DNA of 64,000 nt from Hofstenia miamia (lineage: Eukaryota > Xenacoelomorpha > Acoela): positions 2,917,245 to 2,981,244 of the forward strand of contig SCFE01000011.1 in assembly GCA_004352715.1 (NCBI GenBank), written 5' to 3'. Below, in pieces: positions 1 to 11,912 of the stretch; position 1 is the first letter of the stretch, and every line of letters starts with the position of its first letter. The translations under genes and the position numbers were made by a program. The notes under the pieces were generated by a model. That model made no database searches, had not been told where the DNA came from, and saw only the letters and a program-made list of their open reading frames with translations.

Positions 1-3
1 ACA

Positions 4-40
<37 letters not shown>
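1..40. repeat. TA dinucleotide microsatellite
   Basis: Almost pure alternating T/A at the window start. Similar tracts recur at 797-838, 11872-11910, 15629-15657, 22327-22389, 24614-24640, 25907-25928, 35888-35912 and 60296-60377. Confidence 0.95.
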
Positions 41-43
<3 letters not shown>

Positions 44-791
44 ATGACTATATTTAACCAAATAATGGTTATCAATCAAAATATTACGAATGAAAATTAT
101 TTATATGTGGGTTTTGAAATACAACAACAACTACATCTACAGAATAAAAAAAACCTGCATATTATTTCTAGATCAAATTTTTCTTGAATACATTGCCTAA
201 AGAATTATTTTCAGCATTTTTTACTTGTTTGATATAATTCAATATCGTTTTTCATAATTATATAATTTGCTTACAGAATAATTCTATCGAAGTAATTACA
301 GAATTGCAGTGTTCTTTTAGATCTTTTAATTTTAAATATTATTTTCCAGTTAAATCTGGTATTGGTGACATTGTTCTTTTAGCTAATATATTCAAAGATG
401 TTAAGGCTATATTTGATTGTTAAGAGTTTATAAAAAACATTAAGTCGTTAATTTGAAATTGAATGTCAATAGGAAGTATGTTGTTCTTAGCCATGCTTTA
501 GTAAATAACTCATTTTATATAAGCCATATTAGGCATTTTTTTTGAAAATTTTCGACCAATTAATATTGACTGCATGAAATCCACCAACATTGAGATGCAT
601 AAGTTCTGAATGGTGATATACAAACTTTAAATATTATAATCTTTTTAGAAAATGGTGTCGACCAAGGAATGTTTTAAACGTAAATAAAGTTTTGATATGA
701 GCATTCTAATTTTGATTGTATGATATATTCAAACTGAGAACTAATACACATCTGCAAACAATATTGGAGAATCTTTCATATAAAACTGAAG

Positions 792-835
<44 letters not shown>
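41..835. other. No gene recognised; holds one dispersed repeat fragment
   Basis: AT-rich DNA without a convincing reading frame. Roughly 170-290 is similar to 11262-11380 (shared run ending in TTGCTTACAGAATAATT), so part of it is dispersed repeat. A TA tract closes it at 797-838. Confidence 0.6.
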
Positions 836-842
<7 letters not shown>

Positions 843-2043
843 TTCTATAGAATTTTCACTGATTTTGTGCTCATTTGTGGACATTGTTGTGTAATAGCCG
901 TTTTTAAAGTCGCCTTAATCTTCCATTGCTTTCTCCCATGTTCATCTTTGGATATTCAAGTATTTCAATGAACAAGTTCAAATTCAGTAACAGCATAGTG
1001 TCGTTAATTGAATTGTAAAATTTCATTTATTGCAATGGTTTGTGGCAAAAAACGCACTTTTCGTGGGTTAGCGGTGAAGTTTTTTCTCTTCGATGGACAT
1101 AATTTTACAAAACCTGTACCGCGCTCATTTCTAATATGTATTCTGCACGGTGATCTATTTTGTAGCATAAATACTTCGCCATGGAGGACAACGAAATTTT
1201 TCCAATAAAGCACAGATTCTATAAAAACTCAATATGAGAAGGTATAAATCAAGTGAGGTTCCAAGTACCCAGTAAACCTAGAACTGTCGTAACGACGTCG
1301 CTGAACGACATAATAACGGCACTAAAACGACATTACAAAACAACGTTTTTTCACAATAAAACGACAAACTATCAATAAAAATGCAGTTTTTAAAAAATTT
1401 ATCTTCAAATTATCATAATACTAAAATTACTCCTATTTTTAAATATTTTTTGCTAGACGGAATTATACACCGCCACTAATCCGCACTATAAACGCCACTC
1501 AAACATTTCAACGCCTATTAAACGCCAATACACCACAAAAACGACGTCGTTACAACAGTTCTATGTTTACTGGGTATTTGTGGTACATGCACTACTGTCT
1601 GTTTTTCACACTTAATTTGAGTAGTGGCAATGAAGTGGTATACCATTGCAATCATCAATCAATAAGAGTTCGAAATTTATTGAATTACCATGTAATTCTA
1701 GAAATTATCCGTGCAAGTAATAAATTAACAGCAATAAGAGGTTTGCTAAGACAATTCATTCGTACACAATAAAAATTTCCCTTAATCACCATTTCTATAT
1801 CTTATTTAATACAGTGTTTATTGCCTATACACCTCACTTAATAATCTACATTAGTATACATGAGAGGGATGCGACATTCAACTCATGAACAGGACCCAGT
1901 ATTTCTTTACTCGTATCTAAGTCCAATTTTTGCCAGAGATAGAATGGCGCCAAATAATTTAATTCAATTATATTTTTCAGAGCCTAAGGTTTTAAAATGG
2001 TGATTTCGAATTGATAACATTCAACATCGTGAATTTTAGGAAG
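836..2043. repeat. Dispersed repeat A, copy 1 (carries a MITE)
   Basis: This stretch is closely similar to 13646-14604, starting just after a TA tract and ending near a shared GTGAATTTTAGGAAG. Copy 1 carries an extra 307-bp insertion at 1268-1574. A 66-codon open frame at 1008-1208 is also open in copy 2, but the copies differ mostly at amino-acid-changing sites and the opposite strand is equally open. I therefore treat it as non-coding repeat, probably part of an old LINE, because copy 2 runs directly into a LINE 3' end. Confidence 0.75.
1268..1574. mobile_element. MITE with about 34-bp terminal inverted repeats and TA target duplication
   Basis: The left end begins CCCAGTAAAC and the right end finishes GTTTACTGGG. 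The two termini match over about 34 bp with two mismatches and include a GACGTCG-containing inner part. TA dinucleotides sit directly outside at 1266-1267 and 1575-1576. The related repeat at 13646-14604 carries a single TA at 14074-14075 in place of the whole element, a clean pre-integration site. There is no reading frame for a transposase, so it is non-autonomous. TA duplication fits the Tc1/mariner group and some others; the family is not assigned. Confidence 0.9.
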
Positions 2044-2763
2044 ATGTTAGAACTATGAATTTATAATGCGAAGTGAAAACCAGCGTTATGTTTTGTTCAT
2101 GTCAATATTTATGAAAGTAGATTTTTAGCAAAACTCTGCAAGCAACATTATAAATACTACAAAGCTGACAATTCGAGCTATCGGGTCGTTTATTTTACCA
2201 ATTTACTGGGCATTTCTGTGTCAAATCTTATCCAGGTCACATGGGTGGGTTGTAAATCTGATGTACATGGTAAAATTTTTCAGAATGCGTAGATTTTAAT
2301 ACACTAAGCTATGAGTACATTTTTCAAATTCTGGACTATATTGTTAGCAGTGTAAGTGTAACAAATTTTGACATCTAAACCTTAATAATTATATTTCTAA
2401 AACTGGAAAAGTTTTTGCATATTGGCGTAAAACACTTGGCAAAATCCTAATACTATATCCTCAGAATTTGCATAGTACTTTGCAATTTTTAAACATTATT
2501 TTTTCTAATAATTAAAAATATATTTTGCCCAATTTTAGGTATTCATGTAGACATTGATTTCAAGGTCCACAAATAATCGTGAATAAATTATTTTGAAATT
2601 TCATTCTGCCTATATATCTTATAATTTTTGCAAACGGAAAATTGCAAAAAAGCTCTTCACAATGAATTTTATATGTTTATGAGATCTAAGAGAGCATAAT
2701 TATGAATAATGTTTAACTTGCAAGCATTAGCTCATATATTATTTATGATTAAGAGTAAATCAG
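2044..2763. other. No feature recognised
   Basis: AT-rich, no long frame, no clear repeat structure by eye. Confidence 0.5.
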
Positions 2764-2765
2764 AT

Positions 2766-3105
2766 GTCACTAGTGGTCCACCAGTGGTCCACTAGTGGCT
2801 ATGAGTGGCTGAAATTGCTACTACTGCTACTACTTATCCACCAGTGGTCCACTGGTGGCTATGAGTGGCTGNNNNNNNNNNNNNNNNNNNNNNNNNNNNN
2901 NNNNNNNNNNNNNNNNNNNNNNNNNNNNNNNNNNNNNNNNNNNNNNNNNNNNNNNNNNNNNNNNNNNNNNNNNNNNNNNNNNNNNNNNNNNNNNNNNNNN
3001 NNNNNNNNNNNNCCTGCCACTGCTTCCCCACCAGTGGTCCACTGGTGGGAACTGGTGGCCGCTATGACACTCATTCCCCACCAGTGGACCACTGGTGGTG
3101 GCTAC
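2766..3105. repeat. Array of CCA-N4-TGG palindromes, interrupted by a gap
   Basis: Units of CCACTAGTGG or CCACCAGTGG follow each other with a single base between them, giving an 11-bp period at 2768-2798. Larger palindromes made of CCACCAGTGG, one variable base (T or A) and CCACTGGTGG occur near 2838, 3029 and 3078. A longer unit adds GCTATGAGTGGCTG. A 141-N gap (2872-3012) splits the array. The reading frames across it are low-complexity and not genes. Confidence 0.85.
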
Positions 3106-5515
3106 ATGGGGTCATAGAAAGTTTTGTAGATTTGTAGTACTTAGGGGTGGGCGCCATCGTCAGCCGACTACTATTGGTGACGCAGACTAAAAAAGGTCGC
3201 CGGCCGGCTGATCAATATCTATAGAACTACTGTAGATTAGACATCTCAAGAAATTTGAATCATTTTAATTGCACGCCACTAAGCGGAGGAAAACTAAATT
3301 CATTTGCTTCAAAAAAGTGTTGTGCGATAATTCAACTTGCAAGTTCATTACAGGCATTACAACAAAGTGAAACCATCGTAGATAGTTTTATAGATTATAG
3401 GTTTTGGTTTAAGACGTGTTTGAAATAGACAATTTCAATTTTTCTATTGAAAAATCGACGTTGGGAATAAAATTTGTGAAAATCCTTGCAAGTTCTTTAT
3501 GAGATGATCGACATAATATGTAATAGTGAAATGTCAGACAAAACCTTCCTGACAGGGATTGATCATATATGCTTTTCTAAGTGATAATTTTCTCACTAAT
3601 CTATTAAAATAGCAAATTTTAAACCCCCCAAATTGAAGATAATATTTTTCAGATCATTAAATGAACAAAATTTCTTCCTATGCTGGATTTATTCCATATA
3701 GAAGCCTTATAATGCCTACAGTCCAGTGGTGTAGTGTAGGGGGCTCAGACCCCATAATTTATTTGGGGCCCAGAGCCTTCTCATAAGAGGATCAAAACTA
3801 CAGACATTCAATTACTATAAGCTCATTTAAATTACAAAACGCTTTTCTCTATCTAACATTGTCACCCAAAGAGACCGATATACATTCAAAAAAAGGATGA
3901 GAAATTTCAACGTTGCTTAATTTTAAGCAGACTAATAAAGACTCAAAATGGCATTTCGTTTTTCCATATTTTCAAAAAATTTTCTCCAAGTCTATAGGGA
4001 AATTGTAAATTATGCAATATGGACATAATTATTAGTAAGCATGCTTTTAATTATGAAATATCTTTCCTATTTTTCATTGAAAATGCTGATTTTTTGGAAA
4101 AAGTTTTAAATTCTCTCAATTCTAAAATGTGCAGATGCGGGAAAGTCTAAAGCAAATGCGACTAACTATTGTTCTTCAATTATTTCTGTTTTTGTAGATG
4201 TGGAGAAGACACTCTTCAATCTTGTGGACCTTTAGATGGATTCATTTTCTAAAAAAGTAGCTATGAAAAGAATTTGATTTTTTTCTGCTAAAATATGTTT
4301 CTCATTGAAAAAAATCTTACTTGCATATACGTCCAGCACAAGAATATGTTTTTAAGCAAATCTTTATTATTGCATAAGCCGTCTCAACCCAATACGTGTG
4401 TTCATGCAAAAGGCTTTCAAAATTGGTAACTGGGTTGGACAAAAGTAAAGATTAATAAAAATAAGGTAAAGATCGTGGAGCAACAAGAACAAAAATAATA
4501 GCATGTTCAGAGACCATTTGCACGTTCTGTGCCCATAGACCTTTGTTCGTGCCTACCTCAGGTTATAGAAAATAACTTTTTTTCAAAAAGCCGTTAAAAA
4601 TAAAAAAATTCCTAGATTGCTTAACATTAATAATGAAATTAGCTTTGCCTACATTTCAAAGCTTATCAAAAAATTCGAAGGTATACAGGAGTTTCAAATT
4701 TTCGAGTACTTACGGCAAATTCAGCAAATATTTCCTAATAAATCACACATGTACACAATATCTGTATATGTGCTAATCTCATATATACCACAGCTAATGA
4801 TTCGGTACAAATAATACAGCCAATATAACTTAATTTAATCAAAAAGCAAGAAAAATAAGAACAGATATAAAGTTTAATTGAAAAATTAGTAAAATTATTA
4901 GAATTAAAATCAAGGGCACCTGCCCTTTCTCTAAAGAAGGCCTTGTAAAAATAGCTATTATTTCACAAAATACATTTGATTCGAAAGTCGATCAATAAAT
5001 TTTTCAATGATGATGTCTTAAAAACTCCCAAAATAATAGATCACTTTCAGTAGTGTCATATTTGCAAAATATGTTCAAAATTAAATTAAAGGAATTGAAA
5101 AATTAAAGACAGTTTTGGCAAGGATAATAAGGGACACATTATATGCCAATAGTTGATCCTAAATAATAAAAGGCTTACTTCTGTTAAAGCCCCTTGTTAA
5201 AATTTTAGCACTATACACTTGTTACCGTCCCGTAAAAACCTTATATGATGCAAGCAGTATTGTGAAACTATCTATCTGCAAAAAGGTTCATCATGTGCTT
5301 ACAGGCAATCTGATTAATAATGCATGAAACACACGATGATTATTTCCTCGCTGAATTCCTGAGATAAATGGTTGTGATTATAAATAATTTGCAAACAAAT
5401 GATGATTATTTACCCGGCAAAAAATTTAATAGTGAACAAACAGTGAATCCTTTAATACCAACCAGTTATCTCAGAAATCCCACGCAGAAATAATCATCGT
5501 CTGTTTTGGGCCTAA
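3106..5515. other. No gene recognised
   Basis: About 2.4 kb without a supportable exon. The longest frame (4617-4814, 65 codons) has no recognisable domain. A short GC-richer patch at 3720-3780 may be a small repeat fragment. Confidence 0.5.
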
Positions 5516-6250
5516 TGTAGCATAATCCAATAAAGAAAAAGAAAAGAAGAAACCAAGATTGAATAACGATTAAATTGATTACATTAATTGTGTTTTATTA
5601 GATTACCTTAGCACCAAGTCATGTTATTTGAATATTTTGTAAAGCAAGTATTTGCCACTTCATTTTTTGACAAATCACATGTGGACAATTTAGCTCCACG
5701 TCGATTTTAGCTTACCACCATATTAATGCAGAACTTTTCTATGTAGGCAGAATAAAATGGTGACAGGTACTTGTTTAAAGATAACTATTTTTATAAGAAT
5801 TTTATATAAATATGTACTATAAGAAACAATCAGTTGATGGAAAATAAACTCATTAGTAGTTTATGTATCTTTAGTTTTGGTTTGATTATCTATCTAAAAT
5901 GAGCAGCTAAGCATTTTATGCATGTAATTATCTCGAGGCTGTTGCGAGGGAATTAGTTATTTGTTGCCTTGATCAAAACCATGCATTTAGGTTATGACTA
6001 GGTATAAGGGTTTTTTTCATCATGCATAGCTGGCTACCAATCTTGTGTTGTCACATATAGTAACAAACTCACAATAAGGCTAGTCAGCCTGAGTGATGAT
6101 TCTACACTAAGACATAACCTAGCTAGACAATGTTAAACGTCACTACCACATTAAAGACATGAAATGTCTAGTTTTAGTACTTTTAGTTATCAATCAGATC
6201 AGCTGTCTTAATTTTCTGGTGGCTGGCTGAGCAAGCTGGCGCACAAATCT
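5516..6250 (+). mobile_element. LTR fragment related to the Ty3/gypsy LTR at 45534-46844
   Basis: It begins TGTAGCATAATC, the same as the reverse complement of the LTR end at 46844, and stays alignable by eye through several landmarks, including a CTCGAGGCTGTTGCGAGGG block at 5933 against the GAGGGCTGTGTGCGAGGGG block near 46400. The full LTR would be about 1.3 kb. Here it fades out near 6250, just before the R2/NeSL-type element, which suggests that the later insertion or a deletion removed the rest. The exact right end is uncertain. Confidence 0.6.
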
Positions 6251-6329
6251 AATAGTACTTAGTTGAATTTTTCCAAAAAGCTTAATTATCAGTGAAAATG
6301 GAGACAAAACTGAACATTTTTCCAATGAA

Positions 6330-8415
6330 ATGAAGAAGTTCAAAAGTGTTCATGAGAGACTAGCAGTAGCATTGGAGGAGTGTGTGGCGAGTAGGTGCCC
6401 AGAGTGGATGGTAGTGGTAAGGACATTTCTGATACAGAAGGACCCAAAGAAAGGTAGTGAGGCAAGCAACTTCAGGCCAATAACATGTCTGCCAACAACT
6501 TGGAAATTGCTAACTTCTGTGACTTCAAGTAGGCTGGCATGTTACTTAGAACAGAACAGGTTGATACCAGAGGAGCAGAAGGGATGTAGGACAAAGACAA
6601 GAGGATGCAAAGATCAGTTGTTGATAGACCAGGCAGTGGTGGAGAATTGTACAACAAGGAAGACAAACTTAGCAATGGCATGGATAGACTACAGGAAGAC
6701 ATATGACAGCTGGGTATTGAGGACGTTAGAGGCCAATGGAGTTTCATGGAAATGGGTTGAGCTTCTAGAGAGGGAGATGGGAAAGTGGCAAACTGAGATC
6801 AACGGACACAGGTTGAGGTTTAGGCGAGGCATATACCAGGGAGACAGCTTAGCACCACTACTGTTTGTAGTTAGCTTAATCCTCATCACAGAAAAGTTAA
6901 AGGAGACAAGAATAGGGTATAAGATGGAGAAGAATGATAGAGCAATGAGTCACTTATGCTACATGGATGACCTAAAGATGTATGCTAGTTCAAGGAAGAT
7001 GTTGCAGAAGCAAGTGGAGATATTGGATAAGGCAAGCAGAGATTATAAGTTGGAATTTGTATTAGGAAAGTGTGCAGCAGTGACAATGACCAGAGGTAAG
7101 TGAATAGATGGAGATGGTTTGAGGACAAGCAGTGGGGATAAGATTGAGAAAGTCAAAGAGGGGTACAAGTACTTAGGTGTGATAGAGAAATATAAAACAA
7201 ATCATGAGGAAATGAAGATGAGGTTAAGAAAAGAATACAAGAGGAGAATAAGGAAAGTACTACAGAAGTCATCATTAAATGGGCAGAATAGTATAAAGGC
7301 AATGAATACATGGGCAATACCAGTGGTGAGATATTCGGCAGGAATAGTTAGGTGGAACAAGAATGAACTGAGGGAATTAGACAGGGAGACAAGGTAGATA
7401 CTAGCAGGAGAGAGAGCATTCAAATTAAATGAAGATGTAGATAGGCTGTACATGGCAAGGCATAAGGGAGGTAAAGGGCTGCTAAGTGTGGAGGAGACTG
7501 TAGAAGCAGAAGCACTAGGGCTAAAGGAATATGTAGAAGAGCAACCTGAGGGGTCCCTACTAGAGGTCACTAAGGAGTTGAAGAAGATAAGAACTGAGAG
7601 TGAAGGAAAGAAGATATACCAGAGTAGGATGGAATCAGAGAGGCAAACAAGGTATAGGCAGAAGGCAATGCATGGAGAATACTGGAGGAACACAGAAAAG
7701 TGTGATAGAGAAGAGAGCAACAAGTGGTTAAAGAAGGCAGGACTGAAGAGAGAAACAGAAGCACTAATAATGGCAGCACAGGAGCAAGCAATAAGAACAA
7801 ACTGGGTGAAGAAGCATATAGACAGAAGAGTAGAAGTAAGTGATAAGTGTAGGCTGTGTAAGAAAGAGGCGGAGACAGTAGATCATCTGATAGCAGGATG
7901 TGAGAAGTTGTCACAGAATGAGTATACGTTCAGGCATGACAAGGTGGGAAGAATGGTGCACTGGAGTTTGAGCAGGCAGCATGGGTTAGAAGCAGGAGAC
8001 AAGTGGTATGAGCACAAGCCACAGGGCGTCATAGAGAATGATAATGTTCAACATACAGATGAGTAAAGTGATAGAAGCACAGAGGCCAGACATAGTAGTG
8101 GTAGACAAAGAGAAAAGATTGGGAACAGTGATAGACATAGCATTACAAAAGGACAGAAATCTAAAAATCAAGGAGAAAGAGAAGATAGACAAGTACAGGG
8201 AGTTGGCAGAAGAAATAGAAAAGCTGTGGAAGTTAAAGAAGGTTGAAGTAGTCCTGGTAGTAGTAGGAGCACTAGGAGCAGTGAGTAAGAATCATAAGAG
8301 ATACTTGGAAGAGTTGAGAGTACCAAAGTGGGGAGGAGCAGTAGCCCAGAAGGCAGCACTGTTAGGAACAGTTAGAATTCGGAGGAAAGCTCTCAGACTC
8401 CCTGGGAACTGGTGA
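6330..8415 (+). pseudogene. R2/NeSL-type non-LTR retrotransposon ORF, broken by two stops and a frameshift
   Basis: The protein would reverse-transcribe the element RNA at a nicked target. In order I see: the RT start with FRPITCLP; the first catalytic Asp in AWIDYRKTYDS; the block GIYQGDSLAPLLF; the YMDD box; a thumb region; a CCHC finger of form C-X2-C-X8-H-X4-C (CRLCKK...H...C, near 7850-7910); and a restriction-like endonuclease with RPDIVVVD, IDIA and KYRELAEE followed by GALGAVS. That domain order is typical of R2, R4 and NeSL elements, not of AP-endonuclease LINEs. A TGA at 7101-7103 and a TAG at 7395-7397 interrupt one frame, and the endonuclease lies in another frame from about 8038. 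The N-terminal DNA-binding region is absent, so it is 5'-truncated. It ends in an AAT-rich tail near 8460-8490. Inactive, but catalytic motifs are well kept, so probably young. Confidence 0.9.
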
Positions 8416-8490
8416 GTTCCCTGAGCTGAGAGAGATACAAGCATTAAGCTATGAGAAGAAATGAAATAATAATAATGATATAAATAATAA

Positions 8491-9336
8491 TATTGCAACA
8501 ATGATTATTGAAATGTATTACACCACTTTGCTTTTAATTGCGTAATTTTTATAACTTATTATATTTTCAACAAAAAAAATCAATGATTCCAATAATTTGT
8601 TCCCTGAGAGTATTACTTTTTTACAACAATTGAATTTATTCTTAATTTTATTATAAAATATGTAATGATTTCTTTATATATTTTATTAGATTTCTATTTG
8701 TATTAATGAAAAATCAAATATTGAATATTTCACTCTTTTATAATTGATGATTGCAAATGGAAACTGGTATTCCAAATTCAGATATGTTTGTATTACGCGG
8801 TGCTCTTGTACAGTTGAAAGAACGTGTACTGAACGCATAGACGTTTAATTTATACAGATTAACTCTAAATATCTCATTATTCACTTAAGGACACAAACCA
8901 AAAATCAAATAAATCACCAAATGCTTTTACTGTTGCAAATTCTAATAATGTGTGTTAATTGAATGTTGGTCCTCCCATGTAAATATTTATTCTAGAAAAG
9001 ATTTTAATAATTAATGGCACCTTGCGATTACTTCCAAACATTGATGGTGATGACTTTTAATCCTAATTTTAGGCCTAATTAATAAGCAGAGCTTTACGCC
9101 CGTGATGATCCGAAAATCAAAACATAGTCCCGTCCAGGTAAAAATTCCCCCACCCATACTTAACTAAACGTGATATTTAGTATGAAAATATAATCTAATA
9201 ATGAATTATGGCAGCTTATTGGTTTGGGCCTTTGAAGGCACAGTGGAATTGCAATGTATGCTAACACTTTCTATAAGTTCTAATTAATTACTTACTACGA
9301 TTCATTTGCAATGTATAACAATAAAGGTTGAATGGA
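8491..9336. other. No gene; one dispersed repeat
   Basis: Roughly 8672-8786 matches 20325-20436 in the same orientation (shared GAAAAATCAAA and TTGATGATTGCAAATGGAAACT). The rest is unrecognised. Confidence 0.55.
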
Positions 9337-9735
9337 GAGTTACAATGAAATATAGTTTTATTTTTTTAGAGCCATCAAATATGCAGCAATAATTTTAAAT
9401 ATATCAAAAGTTTCAGCAGTGGAATTTGTCACCAAAACTTTGAAAGAAGATTTCATCCGACAAGTGAATAAAATATCTCGAAATGAAAATCATCCGCTTT
9501 TTAATGCAATAAACATCAAAGATACTGCGTATCAGGGTTGTCTACGTATGACATCAAATACAATATTCTGTAAAACAAAGAAAATGAATGATTCTTTTGT
9601 AGCTGTAGCTAGAAAATTCCTCACTTATAATACCTTGTCTAATCCATTGTTGTAATTTCTTATTTTTTGTATATTTTGAACTTATTCCCTTTTATTATGT
9701 ATTTGATACAGGAATTAAAGCAATTATTATTATTA
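9337..9735 (+). pseudogene. LINE ORF2 C-terminus and 3' end (repeat B, copy 1)
   Basis: A 78-codon frame (9419-9655) ends with a motif like that at many LINE ORF2 C-termini (KTKK...SFVAVARKFLTYN followed by LPN or LSN). After the stop comes a short 3' UTR and then GGAATTAAAGCAATTATTATTATT, an ATT-repeat tail. The same sequence occurs at 14600-15010, and the tail alone at 21302-21348. The RT core is missing, as in a 5'-truncated insertion. Confidence 0.75.
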
Positions 9736-9801
9736 GAGCTCCTAATTACAGGATCTATATCACTGAAACGACATTCATGTTCAATGGCACTATTGCGTTA
9801 T

Positions 9802-10938
9802 TGTAACATCCTCTACCAGGCATCATTACTATTTATCTCTTGCTACTGTATAACACTAGTCGTAGTTTTGCGGGTAGGGATTTACCTGATTAGATACTGC
9901 TTGGCTTTTGTTTCTATTAACATAATGTAACTAGATTTAACTGTTCACTATTTAGGTGATGAAGCCATGCGGCATTTTCTCCAATGATCAACGATGGGCA
10001 TCTGCCCGAAGCTGATCTCCACATCCAGTTTCACCAACTCCTCCGATGTTCCATTTGATTGAGTTCCACACCTCAGCTCATCGATACAATTTATGTGTAC
10101 CTTATCCTAGCTCAGTGCATACTCAAGACATGACACAATTCGACTTAAACTCTATTTTGTAAAAGTGTTCTATTTGTTCGCAACCTGACTTGTTACTAGC
10201 TGCTCGCTTGATACTACATGTAGCCATTACCGAAATATATTGGCATCTCTAAGTATATTAGTTTTGAGCGGCTTCTTAACTTACATTTATAAATTAATAC
10301 ATGTAGGTCACTTTATTGGTCATTAATTTAGATCTAAAATAGTATTAATATATTTCCTAAGTTTCGGTCATCCAACCGTTTGTTCGCAGCTAACTATTTT
10401 GATACATGTATTAAGTGATCACTAGTAGGCTAGTCGAGAGAAAACCCCTATACCTAACTTATGTGCACTTTCATGGTCTGGCACAGGGACCCTTGAATCG
10501 TTCTCTATGATGGATCCAGACCACTACTAAACACCACTCGATTAGCTCGACATCGGATTAAATAATCAAACCATTATATTAGAACAAAATAAGAATTCCG
10601 AATAAAATTCTTTATCAATTGCTTACAGTATTTAATTTGTATTTATAGTAATTCCAGAAAAGTACTTGTCGATTTCAAATTTAAACTTTTCTTCTGCCAA
10701 GATGGCGGCTAAAAATAATGGAAGCGATTTCGCCCCCTCATTTTGCCAAAAATATTTTTATCGACTGATACTAATCTCTCGTTTTTGACACATATTGTTT
10801 CTTGGTTGCGTAATACAAATAAATCTAAATTAATCTAATTGATCTAAATACAATATTTCTAATCTTCGTTTCTTCGATCTTATTCTCACTCTGCTCGACG
10901 TTTGCAGCTTATTTTTGATTTGTTTGGATGATGCTACA
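9802..10938 (-). mobile_element. Solo LTR, about 1.14 kb, with 4-bp target duplication TTAT
   Basis: It begins TGTAACATC and ends GATGCTACA, the short inverted TG...CA ends of an LTR. TTAT flanks it on both sides (9798-9801 and 10939-10942). The related sequence around 21411 has one TTAT and no insert, so the empty site is also in this window. The first 25 bases resemble the end of the gypsy LTR at 45534 (TGTTACATC...CCAGG), and its right third resembles 46880-47254. From that similarity it lies on the minus strand relative to the pol gene of the 38-46 kb element. No internal coding region, hence a solo LTR. Confidence 0.8.
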
Positions 10939-11870
10939 TTATGTACTTATATTTATGCAAAAAAGACTAATTAAACCACGTTAGTTCATTGCTGTGATTT
11001 ACTAACTTTTTCGCAAAACCGTATAGTGTACACAAATGAACTCTTTGTAAATTTGTCTACAATAATATTTTAGTAAATTTAACATGTTAATTTTCACATG
11101 CTTTCGCAGGTTGAAACTTGAGAAACTTCCAGACTAAATTTGCTGACCGGTATGACCAAGGTCTCACTTCAAAGTGAACTGTTTATACCGACAATAGGGT
11201 CATTTATTTTATAACTTTCCCAGATCTCGCAGAGTCACGGAGTAATATCTATATATAAAATTCTAGTCAAATTTTTATTGAATACATTGCCAAAAGAACT
11301 ATTTTCAACATTTTTTACTTGTTTGATGTAATTCAATATCGTTTTTCATAATTATATAACTTGCTTACAGAATAATTAAGATATGGCAAGCGAAATATTA
11401 CAATATCTATGAAAATCTGTTTTAAATTATATTACAATTTTAAACATTTATTTTACTATATATATTGACATGAATCATATTAATAACAAAATATTTTCTA
11501 CTTTTTTATAATTAAATCAAATTTTAAGAAATCATATAAACATATGTATATTTAATATAAATTAAAATATTTATTCTATAATGAAATAAAATATTCCAAC
11601 ATCTTGTGAAGACTGACAGGTTCCTAAATTATGAAAGCTAAAAATTTATGAGAATAGTTTACCTGAACTAAACATGTTTATAGCAGCTGATTACAAACAA
11701 TTTATGTCTGCTTCCCATTTTAATTGAGGTATGGCGTACTTGGAGATTCTAAAATATTAATTACTAATATACAACTGAATTAATATTTTCATGATCTGAT
11801 TTAGTGTCTGTGTGTGTAAAAATAAGTTACTTATATAAATTGTCATTACTTCAAACTAGCATGAATATAT
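10939..11870. repeat. Dispersed repeat C, copy 1
   Basis: Together with 9733-9801 this matches 21345-22328 in the same orientation. Copy 1 is split by the solo LTR. Both copies end at a TA microsatellite. The copies differ near 11270-11390 versus 21740-21850, where copy 2 has a short run rich in GGCAAGC words. No coding frame is shared. Confidence 0.8.

Positions 11871-11912
<42 letters not shown>

Noticed and set aside
1008-1208. 66-codon frame conserved in copy 2 at 13815-14015
   Set aside because: Both strands are open in both copies, and differences mostly change amino acids. It lies in a dispersed repeat.
2764-3137. Several frames through the palindrome array
   Set aside because: Low-complexity repeat translation interrupted by N.
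7202-7723. 173-codon minus-strand frame
   Set aside because: Shadow of the R2/NeSL-type reverse transcriptase on the plus strand, Ser/Leu-rich from antisense of AG-rich codons.
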